Positions 25,570 through 34,803 of a stretch of DNA of 41,223 bases are shown here, one piece after another (the first letter of the stretch is position 1; each line of letters opens with the position of its first letter). The stretch comes from Polaromonas sp. Its GTDB lineage: Bacteria; Pseudomonadota; Gammaproteobacteria; Burkholderiales; Burkholderiaceae_C. The translations under genes were made by a program, and so were the position numbers. The stretch is from contig JANXTM010000078.1 in NCBI GenBank assembly GCA_025352405.1, positions 1-41,223 on the forward strand. Direction: 5' to 3'. The notes beneath the pieces were generated by a model. It was not told the origin of the DNA, made no database searches, and worked only from the letters and a program-made list of their open reading frames with translations.

Positions 25570-26547
25570 ATGAAAAGACGCGACCTGCTCAAAGCAGTAT
25601 CCGCAGCCTCGGCTGGCATTGCCGCGCCCGGGCTGTCGTTGGCCCAGTCTTGGCCCAGCAAGACCATTCGCTACATCGTCCCCGTTGCTGCTGGCGGTGG
25701 CAACGACATGATTGCCCGCGTGGTCACCGAGCGGTGGGGCAGGGCTCTGGGGCAAAGCTTTGTGGTTGACAACCAGAGCGGCGGTGGTGGCGTGGTCGCC
25801 TGCCTGACTACTGCCCGTGCAGCGCCTGACGGCTACACGCTGATGCAGGGCTACGTAGCCACGCACGGCACCACGCCCGCCACGCGCCGCGTCACTTACG
25901 ACGCCATCAAGGACTTCACGCCTATCGGCATGATTGGCGCCACGCCCAATGTGCTGGCCATCAATGACAGTGTGCCCGCCAAAAACGTCAAGGAATTCAT
26001 CGACTACGTCAAGCGCAACCCCGGCAAGCTGAGCTACGGCTCGGCCGGGGCAGGCTCGCTCACGCACCTGACGATGGAGCTTTTCAAGCAGGAAACTGGC
26101 GCTTTCATGCTGCACATTCCCTACCGCGGCATCGCACCCGCCATCAGCGACCTGTTGGGTGGACAGACGCAGGCCATGTTTCCTGGGCTTGCCGCTGCCT
26201 TGCCGCACCTGCGCTCGGGCCGCATGCGTGCGCTGGCCGTCACTGGCAAGCAGCGCAGTGCGCAGCTGAAGGACGTGCCCACCATGGAAGAAATCGGCTT
26301 CAAGGGTTTTGACGCCATGCAGTGGTATGGCTCGGTCGGTCCGGCGGGCATGCCTGTCGAGGTGGTCAAGCGCCTGAATGAAACACAGGTTGCGGTGCTC
26401 AAGGCGCCCGACCTTGCCGAGAAGTTGGCCGGTGAAGCCGTCCAGCCGTGGCCCATGACGCCCGAGCAGTTCGGCCAGTACATACGCGCAGACATTGCAC
26501 GCTGGACGGCTTTGGCCAAGGCTCGCAACATCAAGCTTGACGAGTAG
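25570..26547 (+). CDS. Bug-family (TctC-like) periplasmic binding protein
   Basis: 325 residues with AGGAG upstream. The signal peptide KRRDLLKAVSAASAGIAAPGLSLAQS has a twin-arginine character. The mature start WPSKTIRYIVPVAAGGGNDMIARVV and the later YGSAGAGSLTHL are hallmarks of the Bug family, which bind carboxylates for tripartite tricarboxylate transporters or act as sensors. No tctA or tctB membrane gene is nearby, so it is an orphan, as is usual in this bacterial group. Co-directional with the dehydrogenase gene 84 bases downstream. Confidence 0.92.
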   Translation: MKRRDLLKAVSAASAGIAAPGLSLAQSWPSKTIRYIVPVAAGGGNDMIARVVTERWGRALGQSFVVDNQSGGGGVVACLTTARAAPDGYTLMQGYVATHGTTPATRRVTYDAIKDFTPIGMIGATPNVLAINDSVPAKNVKEFIDYVKRNPGKLSYGSAGAGSLTHLTMELFKQETGAFMLHIPYRGIAPAISDLLGGQTQAMFPGLAAALPHLRSGRMRALAVTGKQRSAQLKDVPTMEEIGFKGFDAMQWYGSVGPAGMPVEVVKRLNETQVAVLKAPDLAEKLAGEAVQPWPMTPEQFGQYIRADIARWTALAKARNIKLDE

Positions 26548-26631
26548 GCGAACTTCTCACCAACTGCATTCACCAGTCCGCACGGGCTTCGACTTGCCGA
26601 ACCCCGCATTTTTTTAATTCATCCCATCACT

Positions 26632-27711
26632 ATGACCTCACCAACTCCCCTGCGCATAGGCATCCTTAACGGCGACGACATCGGCCATGAGATCGTGCCT
26701 GCCTCTGTAGAAATCAGCCGCGCCGCCGCCGAAATGCACGGCGTCAACATCAACTGGCACCCGCTGCCCATCGGTGCCAGCGCACTTGAAACCCACGGCC
26801 ATACGCTGCCGCCCGAAACCATGGCCACGCTGCAGACGCTGGATGGCTGGATACTCGGCCCCATCGGCCACCGCGCTTACCCCAAGGGGCCGAATGCGAT
26901 TAACCCGCACCCGATATTGCGCAAGCAATTCAACCTGTTTGCCAACGTACGCCCCACGCAGTCTTACCCTGACATCGGCTGCCTGCATGACAACATTGAC
27001 CTAGTCATCGTGCGCGAGAACAACGAAGGCTTTCAGCCCGACCGCAACATGCTGATGGGTAACGGCGAGTTCCGCCCAAATGATGAGGTCACACTTTCAG
27101 TGCGCGTCATCACCCGCACTGGCAGCCGCCGCGTAGCCAAAGCCGCTTTTGAGCTGGCACGCCAGCGCCGCAAGCACCTGACCTATATTCACAAAGACAC
27201 GGTCTTCAAGCTAAGCTGCGGCATGTTTGTTGAAGAGTGCAAAAAACTCGCGCTTGAATACCCCGACGTGCTGGTTGACGACGTGATCGTTGACACCTTT
27301 GCCATGCGCCTGGTGCGCGACCCGCAAAGCTTTGACGTGGTGGTCACCACCAATATGTTTGGCGATATCCTGTCGGACGAAGCCGCCGGGCTGGTGGGCG
27401 GCCTGGGCATGGCACCCGGCCTGTGCATAGGCGATGGCGACGTGGTCATGGCCCAGGCCACCCACGGCTCAGCACCAGACATCGCAGGCCGCGGCATCGC
27501 CAACCCCTACGCGATGATCGAGTCCACCCGCATGATGTTCGAGTGGCTTGGCCACAGCCGCAATAACGAAGGCGCAGTACGCATGGGCGCTTCCATGGCC
27601 CGCGCCACCACCGAAGCACTGGCCGATGAGAATGCGCGTACTGGCGACATTCGCGGCAAGGGCAATACGGCCAGCTTCACGCAGGCTGTGTTGCGTAATC
27701 TCAGGGCATAG
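26632..27711 (+). CDS. Isocitrate/isopropylmalate dehydrogenase-family enzyme
   Basis: 359 residues. This family oxidatively decarboxylates beta-hydroxyacids with NAD(P). Visible elements are the start IGILNGDDIGHEIVPAS, the substrate and metal sites in VRENNEGFQPDR, RVITRTGSRR and HKDTVFK, the metal Asp in NMFGDILSDEAAGL, and the adenine-binding loop HGSAPDIAGRGIANP. The loop that normally tells isopropylmalate from isocitrate does not match either standard, so tartrate, malate-like or homoisocitrate-type substrates are possible. Linkage to the Bug protein suggests it degrades the carboxylate that protein binds. No good ribosome site is seen at the ATG. Confidence 0.88.
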   Translation: MTSPTPLRIGILNGDDIGHEIVPASVEISRAAAEMHGVNINWHPLPIGASALETHGHTLPPETMATLQTLDGWILGPIGHRAYPKGPNAINPHPILRKQFNLFANVRPTQSYPDIGCLHDNIDLVIVRENNEGFQPDRNMLMGNGEFRPNDEVTLSVRVITRTGSRRVAKAAFELARQRRKHLTYIHKDTVFKLSCGMFVEECKKLALEYPDVLVDDVIVDTFAMRLVRDPQSFDVVVTTNMFGDILSDEAAGLVGGLGMAPGLCIGDGDVVMAQATHGSAPDIAGRGIANPYAMIESTRMMFEWLGHSRNNEGAVRMGASMARATTEALADENARTGDIRGKGNTASFTQAVLRNLRA

Positions 27712-27763
27712 AGCGACTGGCGGGCACGGGTTGGCAAGCTCACGCAGAATCAAATCATGAATT

Positions 27764-27820
27764 AAAAAAGCCTCTACGGCAGCAAATACGGTGCCTATGC
27801 GCTACAAATTAAATAGCATG
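27764..27820 (+). repeat. Dispersed repeat, copy 4
   Basis: AAAAAAGCCTCTACGGCAGC, then AAATACGGTGCCTATGCGCT and an AT-rich tail ending AATAGCATG. It lies behind the dehydrogenase gene, and the A-run plus GC-rich part could also assist termination. Confidence 0.85.
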
Positions 27821-27902
27821 CGTTATCGTAGCCCAGCCACATCTGTGAACAGCCTAAGTCATTAAACTGAAGGCTTCTTTATTCAATTCAGTGAGCGAAG
27901 CC

Positions 27903-28148
27903 ATGACCCCCGCCAGACTGCACCTTCGCCCCGTCAACGCCCAGGTGTACAGCGTGCTCACGGCCGGTGGTGAGCATGTGGGCAACCTCAAATTGATTGG
28001 CGCGGTATGGAAATTCAAGGCCATCGGTTATGACCTCAGCGGCCGCGTAATACCGGGCGGCGGCCCGCTGACTGACAAACACAACATAGCGTTTGCCGCA
28101 CTGCATGACTTTGATTTGTTCCCGCCGCCGCTGCTGGGCGAGGGCTAG
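27903..28148 (+). CDS. Small hypothetical protein
   Basis: 81 residues from the ATG at 27903; a GTG at 27891 in the same frame is an alternative. The sequence (LHLRPVNAQVYSVLTAGGEHVGNLKLIGAVWKFKAIGYD) is compact, with mixed beta-like character, no signal peptide and no membrane segment. No family recognised. Its codon use looks normal and the frame is clean, so it is probably real. It is convergent with the DUF3616 gene, 16 bases away. Confidence 0.6.
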   Translation: MTPARLHLRPVNAQVYSVLTAGGEHVGNLKLIGAVWKFKAIGYDLSGRVIPGGGPLTDKHNIAFAALHDFDLFPPPLLGEG

Positions 28149-28164
28149 GGTCGGAGCAGCAAGC

Positions 28165-29307
28165 TCAACGTGCAATCGTGAAGGCCAGCGGCCCGCCGTC
28201 GCACATGCCATCGGACAGCACCAGCAGCTTGTAGGCTTGTGGCGTTTCTTCCAGCACGGTGATGGCTTCGGGTTTGAGTTCTTCGTCGCAGCCGCGCAGC
28301 TTGACGCCGCGCAGGTCTAGCGCAGCCAACACCTTGGGCGTGACGGTTTGGCGGCTGGCTTTGCCGTCCCACCAGGCCAGTGTCCAGCCCACGCCTTTGT
28401 TTGCCGCGCTATCGTCCGGGCCCGCTAGCAGCAGCAAGCCGTTTGTGACAGCCACCATGTCGCGAATGCCGCGGTGTGCGCCCAGGGCGATGCTGGTCAC
28501 GGCAGCTTGGGCGTCGCCGCCTGTAAACAGCGCATCGGCATTGACTTCCAGCACCTTGGCTACATCACCCACCACCGGGCCACGAAAACCAAAGTACAGC
28601 TTGCCGCCCTGCACTGCCAGGCCTTCAATGTTCACGCCTTGCTGGCCCGCCAGTGACGGCGCTTTTGACGGTGGCTCGGAGCCCAGGCATTTGCGCTCAC
28701 CCACATGTGACGCCAGCGCGGGCTGCGCCTGCATGATGTCCCACAGGCGGCCGGTGTCGGCGTAGTCCACCAGCGCACCTGCAGGGTTGTTCGTGGGGGA
28801 CCGCAGGGCACGGCCGGTGGCGGGGTCTAGCCTGAAGCGGATCACGTGGCGGCTCTCGGGGTTGCTGGCGCAGTCAGAGCGTTTGGCAGAGTGCGAGCCC
28901 GTCACGTAAAAGTAACGACCATCGGTGGCCATACCCTCGGCGTCCAGCTCTGAGCCTGCAGCTGCAGCCCGCAGCAGCACTGGCTCGGGGTCAGCGGCCA
29001 GCCGCTGGTCATTGAGGGTGACATAGCGTGCCTCTACGCCTTCGTCAAATGCCAGCAGGCAAACGCGTTGCTGTTGGGCGTTAAGGTTACAGGCGATGCC
29101 GCTGACAGACTGGCGTGTCTTCAGGATCTTCTTTTTGCCGAGGTCAAAAGCGAAGCCCCCACCGCTGTCCCATGGCCCGCTCGTGGCTTTGACGACAGGT
29201 ATCGCTACTGCTGGCTGTGGCAACTGTGCGAGGGCGCAGGTGATGGCGCTCAGGCTGATGCAGATGGCCAGTAACGTGCGGCGAAAAAACGAGTCAGTTT
29301 TGTGCAT
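28165..29307 (-). CDS. Secreted DUF3616-like protein
   Basis: 380 residues. The N-terminal signal peptide (RRTLLAICISLSAITCALAQ) suggests export to the periplasm. The rest, with AEGMATDGRYFYVTGSHS, VNIEGLAVQGGKLYFGFRGP and GIRDMVAVTNGLLLLAGP, has repeated beta-propeller-like blades and matches the DUF3616 family. Function unknown. Four Cys in the mature chain could form disulfides. It lies 48 bases downstream of the methyltransferase stop and may be co-transcribed with it. Confidence 0.78.
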   Translation of the reverse strand: MHKTDSFFRRTLLAICISLSAITCALAQLPQPAVAIPVVKATSGPWDSGGGFAFDLGKKKILKTRQSVSGIACNLNAQQQRVCLLAFDEGVEARYVTLNDQRLAADPEPVLLRAAAAGSELDAEGMATDGRYFYVTGSHSAKRSDCASNPESRHVIRFRLDPATGRALRSPTNNPAGALVDYADTGRLWDIMQAQPALASHVGERKCLGSEPPSKAPSLAGQQGVNIEGLAVQGGKLYFGFRGPVVGDVAKVLEVNADALFTGGDAQAAVTSIALGAHRGIRDMVAVTNGLLLLAGPDDSAANKGVGWTLAWWDGKASRQTVTPKVLAALDLRGVKLRGCDEELKPEAITVLEETPQAYKLLVLSDGMCDGGPLAFTIAR

Positions 29308-29355
29308 CGCCTTACTGTAACTGGCCTGATTAGATGGCTTGATGGTCTAGAAAGC

Positions 29356-30111
29356 TCAGTTCTTTCTGAAAATCACCACATGCTGCCAGGGCAGGGTGTT
29401 GGCGGTGCGCTCGTAAGTCAAGGCATGCACCGCAGCCTCTTTGCGCACCTGCGCTTCGCTCATTTTGTGCAGCGGCTTGATCGGCACACGCGGGTCTTCC
29501 AGCCGATACTCCACAAACACCACCTTGCCGCCAGGTTTAAGCGCCCGCACCAGGCTTTGCATGACCTCAAACGGAAAAGCCAGCTCGTGGTACACGTCCA
29601 CCATGATGGCCAGGTCGATGCTGGCCTCCGGCAGCTTCAAATCGGTGACGGTTGCGAGCACCGGCTGAATATTGCCCAAGCCAGCTGCTTTGGCGCCTTC
29701 AACCAGCAGCTTCAGCATTTCTGGTTGCACGTCGACGCCGTAAACCGTACCGGTTGAACCAACCAGCGGGGCCATGCGCCTCGCGTAGTAGCCCGTGCCT
29801 GCGCCCACATCGGCCACCACCATGCCCGGTTTTAAGTTTAGTTCCCGCAGCAGCAGGTCGCCGCGCTCCTCCTGCTGGCGCTCGCCACGCTCCAGCCACG
29901 ACACGCCCTGCCAGCCCATCACACCGGCAATGTCGCGCCCCATATAATTTTTACAAATGCCGTCTGGGCCAGGTCGGGTGACGGTGTACCTGCCAGCGTC
30001 AAGTTGCGCATGGGCTGCCGTGCCGCCCAACAGGCCGGCGCCAGCCAGCAAAAGAATTACCAATCCAGCGCAAAAAGCGCGGCGTAAACAAATGGGTTGA
30101 GCGGCCACCAC
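29356..30111 (-). CDS. SAM-dependent methyltransferase with apparent signal peptide
   Basis: 251 residues from tandem GTG codons (30111 or 30108) behind AAAGGCAGG. Residues 1-35 form a basic then strongly hydrophobic segment ending TAAHA, a good signal peptide. The class I methyltransferase fold follows, with motif I VVADVGAGTGYYARR, then VYGVDVQPEM, DLAIMVDVYHEL and LKPGGKVVFVEYR. A methyltransferase outside the cytoplasm has no obvious SAM supply. Either the segment is a membrane anchor facing inward, or the family has an unusual location. Substrate unknown. Confidence 0.82.
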   Translation of the reverse strand: MVAAQPICLRRAFCAGLVILLLAGAGLLGGTAAHAQLDAGRYTVTRPGPDGICKNYMGRDIAGVMGWQGVSWLERGERQQEERGDLLLRELNLKPGMVVADVGAGTGYYARRMAPLVGSTGTVYGVDVQPEMLKLLVEGAKAAGLGNIQPVLATVTDLKLPEASIDLAIMVDVYHELAFPFEVMQSLVRALKPGGKVVFVEYRLEDPRVPIKPLHKMSEAQVRKEAAVHALTYERTANTLPWQHVVIFRKN

Positions 30112-30260
30112 ACCTGCCTTTATCGGTCGTACAAAATATCAACTGCAGTCTATGGCATTGCAAACATTGCTGCACGGCAATCAGATAATGGACGTTCAGC
30201 TATTACAAACATAGCAAGCACAGATCGCGAAAAGTGCTGGCGGCTTTTATACTGGCAGCC

Positions 30261-31577
30261 ATGTTTTCACTGCCCAAATTAGCCACTGCACCGTTTTGTC
30301 CTTCGGAAGTCACGGGAAGCGTCACGGTTGAGCCCGGCTTGCCGTTGCATAAAAAGCTCATGCGTTTTGCTGGGCCAGGGCTGCTGGTATCGGTGGGCTA
30401 CATGGACCCGGGCAACTGGGCCACGGACATTGAGGCCGGTTCAAAATTTGGCTACGGCTTGCTGTTTGTCGTGCTGCTGGCCAGCCTGGCCGCCATGCTG
30501 CTGCAAACGCTGTGCGTGCGGCTTGGCCTGATCGCACAAAAAGACCTGGCCCGCGCCTGCCGCGAACACTACTCGCCCGCCGTGAACGGTTTTTTGTGGA
30601 TAGGCGCTGAAATCGCCATAGTCGCCTGTGATCTGGCCGAAGTGCTGGGCAGTGCGTTGGCGCTGCATTTGCTGTTTGGTGTGTCGGTGCCCGTAGGCAT
30701 CGCCATCACTGCGTTTGACACGCTGCTGATACTTGGCCTGCAGGGCGCAGGCTTTCGGCGCGTCGAGGCGATTGTGCTGGGCCTGGTGGCCACCATTGCC
30801 GGCTGTTTCGTAGTGGAGCTGGCCATGTCGCAACCGAACTGGTTTGGGGTTGCCATGGGCTTTGTGCCGAGTTTTGAGCGCTTGCAGCAGCCCGGTGCGC
30901 TATACCTCGCGATCGGCATCGTCGGGGCCACCGTCATGCCGCACAACCTTTACTTGCATTCGTCCATTGTGCAAACGCGCCGCGTGCAACCCACTGACGC
31001 AGCCCGGCGTGAGGCGGTGCGCTTTGCTACGCTCGACACGCTGGTTTGCCTGTCGCTGGCGCTGCTGGTCAACGCGGCAATCATGATTTTGGCGGCCAGC
31101 GCTTTTAACAGCAGCGGCCACAAGGAAGTCACCGACATTGCAGACGCCTACCGGCTGATAGAGCCTGTGGTCGGCAGCGCCATGGCTGCCAGCCTGTTTG
31201 CAGTGGCGCTGCTGGCATCCGGCCAAAGCTCTACGTTCACCGGAACGATTGCCGGGCAGATCGTGATGGAGGGGTTTCTTGACCTCAAAATTCCATGCTG
31301 GCAGCGCCGACTGATCACCCGCGGCTTGGCGTTGGTGCCGGCTTTTGCCGGTGTCTGGTGGTTTGGTGATGCAGGCATCGGAAAAATGCTGGTGCTCAGC
31401 CAGGTGGTTCTCAGCTTTCAACTGCCTTTTGCCATGTGGCCACTCATCCGCTTTACCAGTAGCCCCGCGCTGATGGGTGCATTTGCAAACAGACCGCTGA
31501 TAAAAATACTGGCCTGGGGCTTGTTTGGGGTCATCAGTGTGGCTAACGTCTGGCTAATTGGTACGGTGGTGTTCTAA
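30261..31577 (+). CDS. mntH: Nramp-family divalent metal transporter
   Basis: 438 residues from the ATG at 30261; a GTG at 30234 would add nine residues. Proton-coupled Mn(II)/Fe(II) importer with about eleven membrane segments. The metal-binding motifs are DPGNWATD in helix 1 and MPHNLYLHS in helix 6. The conserved loop GQSSTFTGTIAGQIVMEGFL follows. It is divergent from the methyltransferase gene. I could not identify an MntR or Fur box with confidence. Confidence 0.94.
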   Translation: MFSLPKLATAPFCPSEVTGSVTVEPGLPLHKKLMRFAGPGLLVSVGYMDPGNWATDIEAGSKFGYGLLFVVLLASLAAMLLQTLCVRLGLIAQKDLARACREHYSPAVNGFLWIGAEIAIVACDLAEVLGSALALHLLFGVSVPVGIAITAFDTLLILGLQGAGFRRVEAIVLGLVATIAGCFVVELAMSQPNWFGVAMGFVPSFERLQQPGALYLAIGIVGATVMPHNLYLHSSIVQTRRVQPTDAARREAVRFATLDTLVCLSLALLVNAAIMILAASAFNSSGHKEVTDIADAYRLIEPVVGSAMAASLFAVALLASGQSSTFTGTIAGQIVMEGFLDLKIPCWQRRLITRGLALVPAFAGVWWFGDAGIGKMLVLSQVVLSFQLPFAMWPLIRFTSSPALMGAFANRPLIKILAWGLFGVISVANVWLIGTVVF

Positions 31578-31778
31578 AGCCCCGTTTTGTTAACGGCTGC
31601 GCATACAAAAGCGTTTCACCGCAAGACATTCGTGATAATCTGTAACCTATTGCCTTCTCTTTGTCGTCACCAGTTCGGTTCGGTCGGATCTGATTCAGGT
31701 GGCAAATCACGGGTCTGCTGTCCGCAAGCGCGCTTGTTCGCGAGTACGCATGCTACGACCTGGTTCGCTTAAGGATTT

Positions 31779-33443
31779 ATGCCCACACCCACTGGTATCC
31801 GGGGGCCGCACAAGCCAGTCTTTCACCCTGAAACTCCAATGGAGATCCGAAGTCCAGAGACATTGCTGAAAACGGGAGCACTGCAAAACGCCATTTTAAG
31901 AAGCGCGTATTTTTTCAGTATTGCTACTGACGAAAAAGGCGTGATTCAAATTTTTAATGTCGGCGCCGAGAAAATGCTGGGTTATTCAGCTGTGGACGTT
32001 TTGAACCGTGCTACGCCTGCTGATCTTTTGGACCCGAAAGAGTTGACCGATCGCGCATACGCATTGAGTCTCGAGTTTGACACGGCCATCGCAGCAGATT
32101 TTCAAGCCTTGATTTTCAAAGCTGCGCGCGGCATTGAAGATAGTTACTCACTGACGTACATCCGCATGGACGGCAGCCGCATGCCCGCCATTGTTTCCGT
32201 CACGCCGCTGCGCCACGGTAACGGTGACATCATTGGCTATCTGTTGATCAGCACTGACAATACCGAGCGGAAAAAAAGCGAAGAAAAACAGGCTTTGCTC
32301 GATCAGAAGCAGTCTGTAGAGGCAAGCGCACGCACCAGGGACCTGCAACGCTTTCGTTCAGCAATGGACGCAACCAGTGAAGCGATTTTTTTGATCGGTG
32401 CGCGGACCCTGCGCTACATCGAAGTCAATGCGACCGCCTGCAAAATGCTCGGCTATTCGCGCGAGGAATTGCTTCAAATGGAAACCCGGCAAATCGGCGT
32501 TGACTCTGTCCCAACGACTAAAACTTATCAGGCACTCATTGAAGGGGACAACAGCGTGGTGCGGTGTGAGACGCAGCTTTGCCGCAAGGATGGAACGCTA
32601 GTGGACGTCGAGATAAACCGGCAGGCCCACGGCGATGAAGGCGACTGGACAATTGTCAGCGTGGTACGCGACATCACCGAGAGCAAACGCGTGCAGGACG
32701 AAATCCTGCGATTGAATTCCGAACTCGAAGGCCGCGTATTGCGGCGCACCGCGCAGTTGCAGGCGGCCAACGAAGAGCTGGCCGCCTTTACCTATTCGGT
32801 ATCCCATGACCTGCGCTCCCCCTTGAACACTATTGACGGATTCGCCACTTTGCTGGAGCGAGCAGTGGGCACTTCAGTCAATGGCAAAACCCGGCATTAT
32901 TTCGACAGGATTCGTGCGGGAACCCGGCAAATGGGTGCCCTCATTGAAGGCATGTTGACGCTTGCAAACCTGTCGCGCGTACAACTGCATCTTCAGGCAG
33001 TTGACCTGTCGGCCATTTGTTGCCAGATACGAGAAGAGCTCCATGAACGCGATCCGGATCGCAGTGCCCAGATACGTATTCAAGACGGACTTTTCGTTCA
33101 CGGAGATCCTGCGCTGGTGTCGTCGACAATGAATAATTTGATCGGCAATGCGTGGAAATTTACCTCTAAAAAGGACCTGGCGGAAATAGACGTTGCCTGT
33201 GAAGTGGACCCGGATGGCATCAGCGTCTACTCTGTCAAGGACAACGGTGCCGGCTTTAACATGACGCATGTTGACAAGATTTTTGGGACCTTCGAGCGGC
33301 TTCATCCTGCGGCAGACTTTGTCGGAACGGGCGTGGGACTGGCTATTGTTCACAGAATTGTGTCAAGGCATGGCGGCAAGATCTGGGCCCGGTCTGTAGA
33401 AAACTTCGGTGCGACTTTTTATTTCACGTTGGGCGCACCATGA
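31779..33443 (+). CDS. PAS-PAS sensor histidine kinase
   Basis: 554 residues, AAGGA just upstream of the ATG. Two PAS domains (about 35-165 and 190-315; the first with FNVGAEKMLGYSAVDVL, the second with VNATACKMLGYSREELL) are followed by a coiled coil and a kinase core. The phosphoacceptor is His343 in SVSHDLRSPLNTIDGF; the N-box is MNNLIGNAWKF and the ATP lid is DNGAGFN and GTGVGLAIV. No membrane segments, so it senses cytoplasmic signals. No response-regulator gene is adjacent, so it is an orphan kinase. Confidence 0.93.
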   Translation: MPTPTGIRGPHKPVFHPETPMEIRSPETLLKTGALQNAILRSAYFFSIATDEKGVIQIFNVGAEKMLGYSAVDVLNRATPADLLDPKELTDRAYALSLEFDTAIAADFQALIFKAARGIEDSYSLTYIRMDGSRMPAIVSVTPLRHGNGDIIGYLLISTDNTERKKSEEKQALLDQKQSVEASARTRDLQRFRSAMDATSEAIFLIGARTLRYIEVNATACKMLGYSREELLQMETRQIGVDSVPTTKTYQALIEGDNSVVRCETQLCRKDGTLVDVEINRQAHGDEGDWTIVSVVRDITESKRVQDEILRLNSELEGRVLRRTAQLQAANEELAAFTYSVSHDLRSPLNTIDGFATLLERAVGTSVNGKTRHYFDRIRAGTRQMGALIEGMLTLANLSRVQLHLQAVDLSAICCQIREELHERDPDRSAQIRIQDGLFVHGDPALVSSTMNNLIGNAWKFTSKKDLAEIDVACEVDPDGISVYSVKDNGAGFNMTHVDKIFGTFERLHPAADFVGTGVGLAIVHRIVSRHGGKIWARSVENFGATFYFTLGAP

Positions 33444-33592
33444 CCCTGAGCCTGCGCTGCAAACCACAGCTTTACCTTGGCGAAGTCATCTGCTGGTGAC
33501 TGCTTGCCGTTGTAAAGGTGCTGTGACCGCTCAACGTATGCGGCATGCCGGTTCCTCAAACCTTCTTAACTTTTGCGCTGGAGATTATCTTC

Positions 33593-33829
33593 ATGAAACG
33601 CCCATCAGCAGTTTGTGCCGCAGTGTTCGCTGCCGCCCTTAGCGGTTGCGTGATTGCGCCGCCTGTCATCCACCCTGTCTATCGGCCTGCTTACATAACG
33701 CCGCCCGGAGTGGTCTACATCGCGCCCACCTACGTGTTGCCGGCACCGGGTTATGTCTGGCAGTACCACCCGAACTACGGCTGGGGCTGGCGTCATCCGG
33801 ATAATGGCTGGCATCGTGGTTGGCGTTAG
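33593..33829 (+). CDS. Small lipoprotein, Tyr/Trp/Pro-rich
   Basis: 78 residues from the ATG at 33593 (GGAG about nine bases upstream); the frame is open further upstream but a signal peptide begins here. The lipobox LSGC follows a short hydrophobic stretch. The mature part is rich in Pro, Tyr, Trp, Gly and His (VWQYHPNYGWGWRHPDNGW). Such small lipoproteins are common in this group and sit in the outer membrane; role unknown. Confidence 0.72.
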   Translation: MKRPSAVCAAVFAAALSGCVIAPPVIHPVYRPAYITPPGVVYIAPTYVLPAPGYVWQYHPNYGWGWRHPDNGWHRGWR

Positions 33830-33869
33830 GCTACCTCAAGTAGCGGGTCCTTGCCTTGGTCTTGAGAAC

Positions 33870-33938
33870 AAAAAGCCTCTGCGACAATGAATGCGGGCGC
33901 CATTAGCTATTAAAAACGTAGCATTGATTGATTGATTG
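33870..33938 (+). repeat. Dispersed repeat, copy 5, with tetranucleotide tract
   Basis: AAAAAGCCTCTGCGACAATG and the following bases match the other copies, ending GTAGCATTG. It runs directly into four ATTG units (33923-33938), a short simple-sequence tract absent from the other copies. Confidence 0.75.
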
Positions 33939-34052
33939 ATTTTTGACGTGATGCTGGTTTGTAGCGCCTACATCTCCATCGCCTTGACTTCCATCAAAAC
34001 AAGGGAAAGCAAAAAAGACAGCCATCTGCCAATTGATGTGTGCCACGGCTTT

Positions 34053-34787
34053 TCAACCTTGCGGTGTGCCGTGCACGGTATGTGAGGCGGTCTTCAGGCT
34101 CTGCAACGCTGCAACAGTGTCAGCGCACAACGTGGTCCACGCTGCGCCGCCAGCGGTGACAAAACGCTGGTTGACCTCTAGCTCCACGCCAACGTACACC
34201 GCCTCTGAATGGCGCTTGCGCAGCCACGCGGTCAGGCCGTCACCTTTGCCTTCGTAAGGGTAATTTCTGCGCAGTTTCAGATCGGGCCGCCTGTGCTTCA
34301 ACGCGGCAAGCCACTGCGATGCCAGCGCCCGTTCACCAGCGCGGCGCGGGTCATACAGCCAAGCCACATCGGCACGCCGCACTACACCACCCAGCTCGGG
34401 CGTGAAGCTGTGAGAGGCAACATGCACCACGCGCCTGCCACTGGCAACCAGGCAGGCCACTTCAGATTCAATTGCGTCGCGGTGTGGCCGGTAGTACTGC
34501 GTTTGAATGCCTCGCCGGGTGGCCAGCGGTAGGGCTCGCGTGGCTTCGGAGTGCAGCTGGCGGTGGCCAATGGAGCGATTTAAATCAATCAGCAAACGCG
34601 TGGTGGTGGCGGCAAACAGCGGTGCGTCACACGCCGTCGCCAGCTGCTGCGCCAGTGCCAGTGCGCCTGCGTCCCAGCCGCGGTGCGCGGGCAGCAAGGC
34701 CTCGTGGCCCACAAATAGCGGCGCATAAGCTGCCGGCACCTCGTTGCCGCCATGCTCACAGGTGATGATGTATGCGTCGCGTGTCAC
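34053..34787 (-). CDS. N-formylglutamate amidohydrolase-family protein
   Basis: 244 residues from a GTG at 34787, just after the transglutaminase stop; ATGs at 34841 and 34832 in the same frame would overlap that gene by 29-38 bases. The N-terminal YIITCEHGGNEVP holds the conserved HGG metal-site motif of the FGase family, followed by HRGWDAGAL and LLIDLNRS, then VVHVASHSFTPE. Members cleave N-formylglutamate or related amides. There is no histidine-degradation gene nearby, so the substrate is uncertain. Confidence 0.78.
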   Translation of the reverse strand: MTRDAYIITCEHGGNEVPAAYAPLFVGHEALLPAHRGWDAGALALAQQLATACDAPLFAATTTRLLIDLNRSIGHRQLHSEATRALPLATRRGIQTQYYRPHRDAIESEVACLVASGRRVVHVASHSFTPELGGVVRRADVAWLYDPRRAGERALASQWLAALKHRRPDLKLRRNYPYEGKGDGLTAWLRKRHSEAVYVGVELEVNQRFVTAGGAAWTTLCADTVAALQSLKTASHTVHGTPQG

Positions 34788-34803
34788 GGCAGCACGGGCG
34801 TTG

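Noticed and set aside
30112..30260. MntR or Fur box before mntH
   Set aside because: No sequence close enough to either consensus was found.
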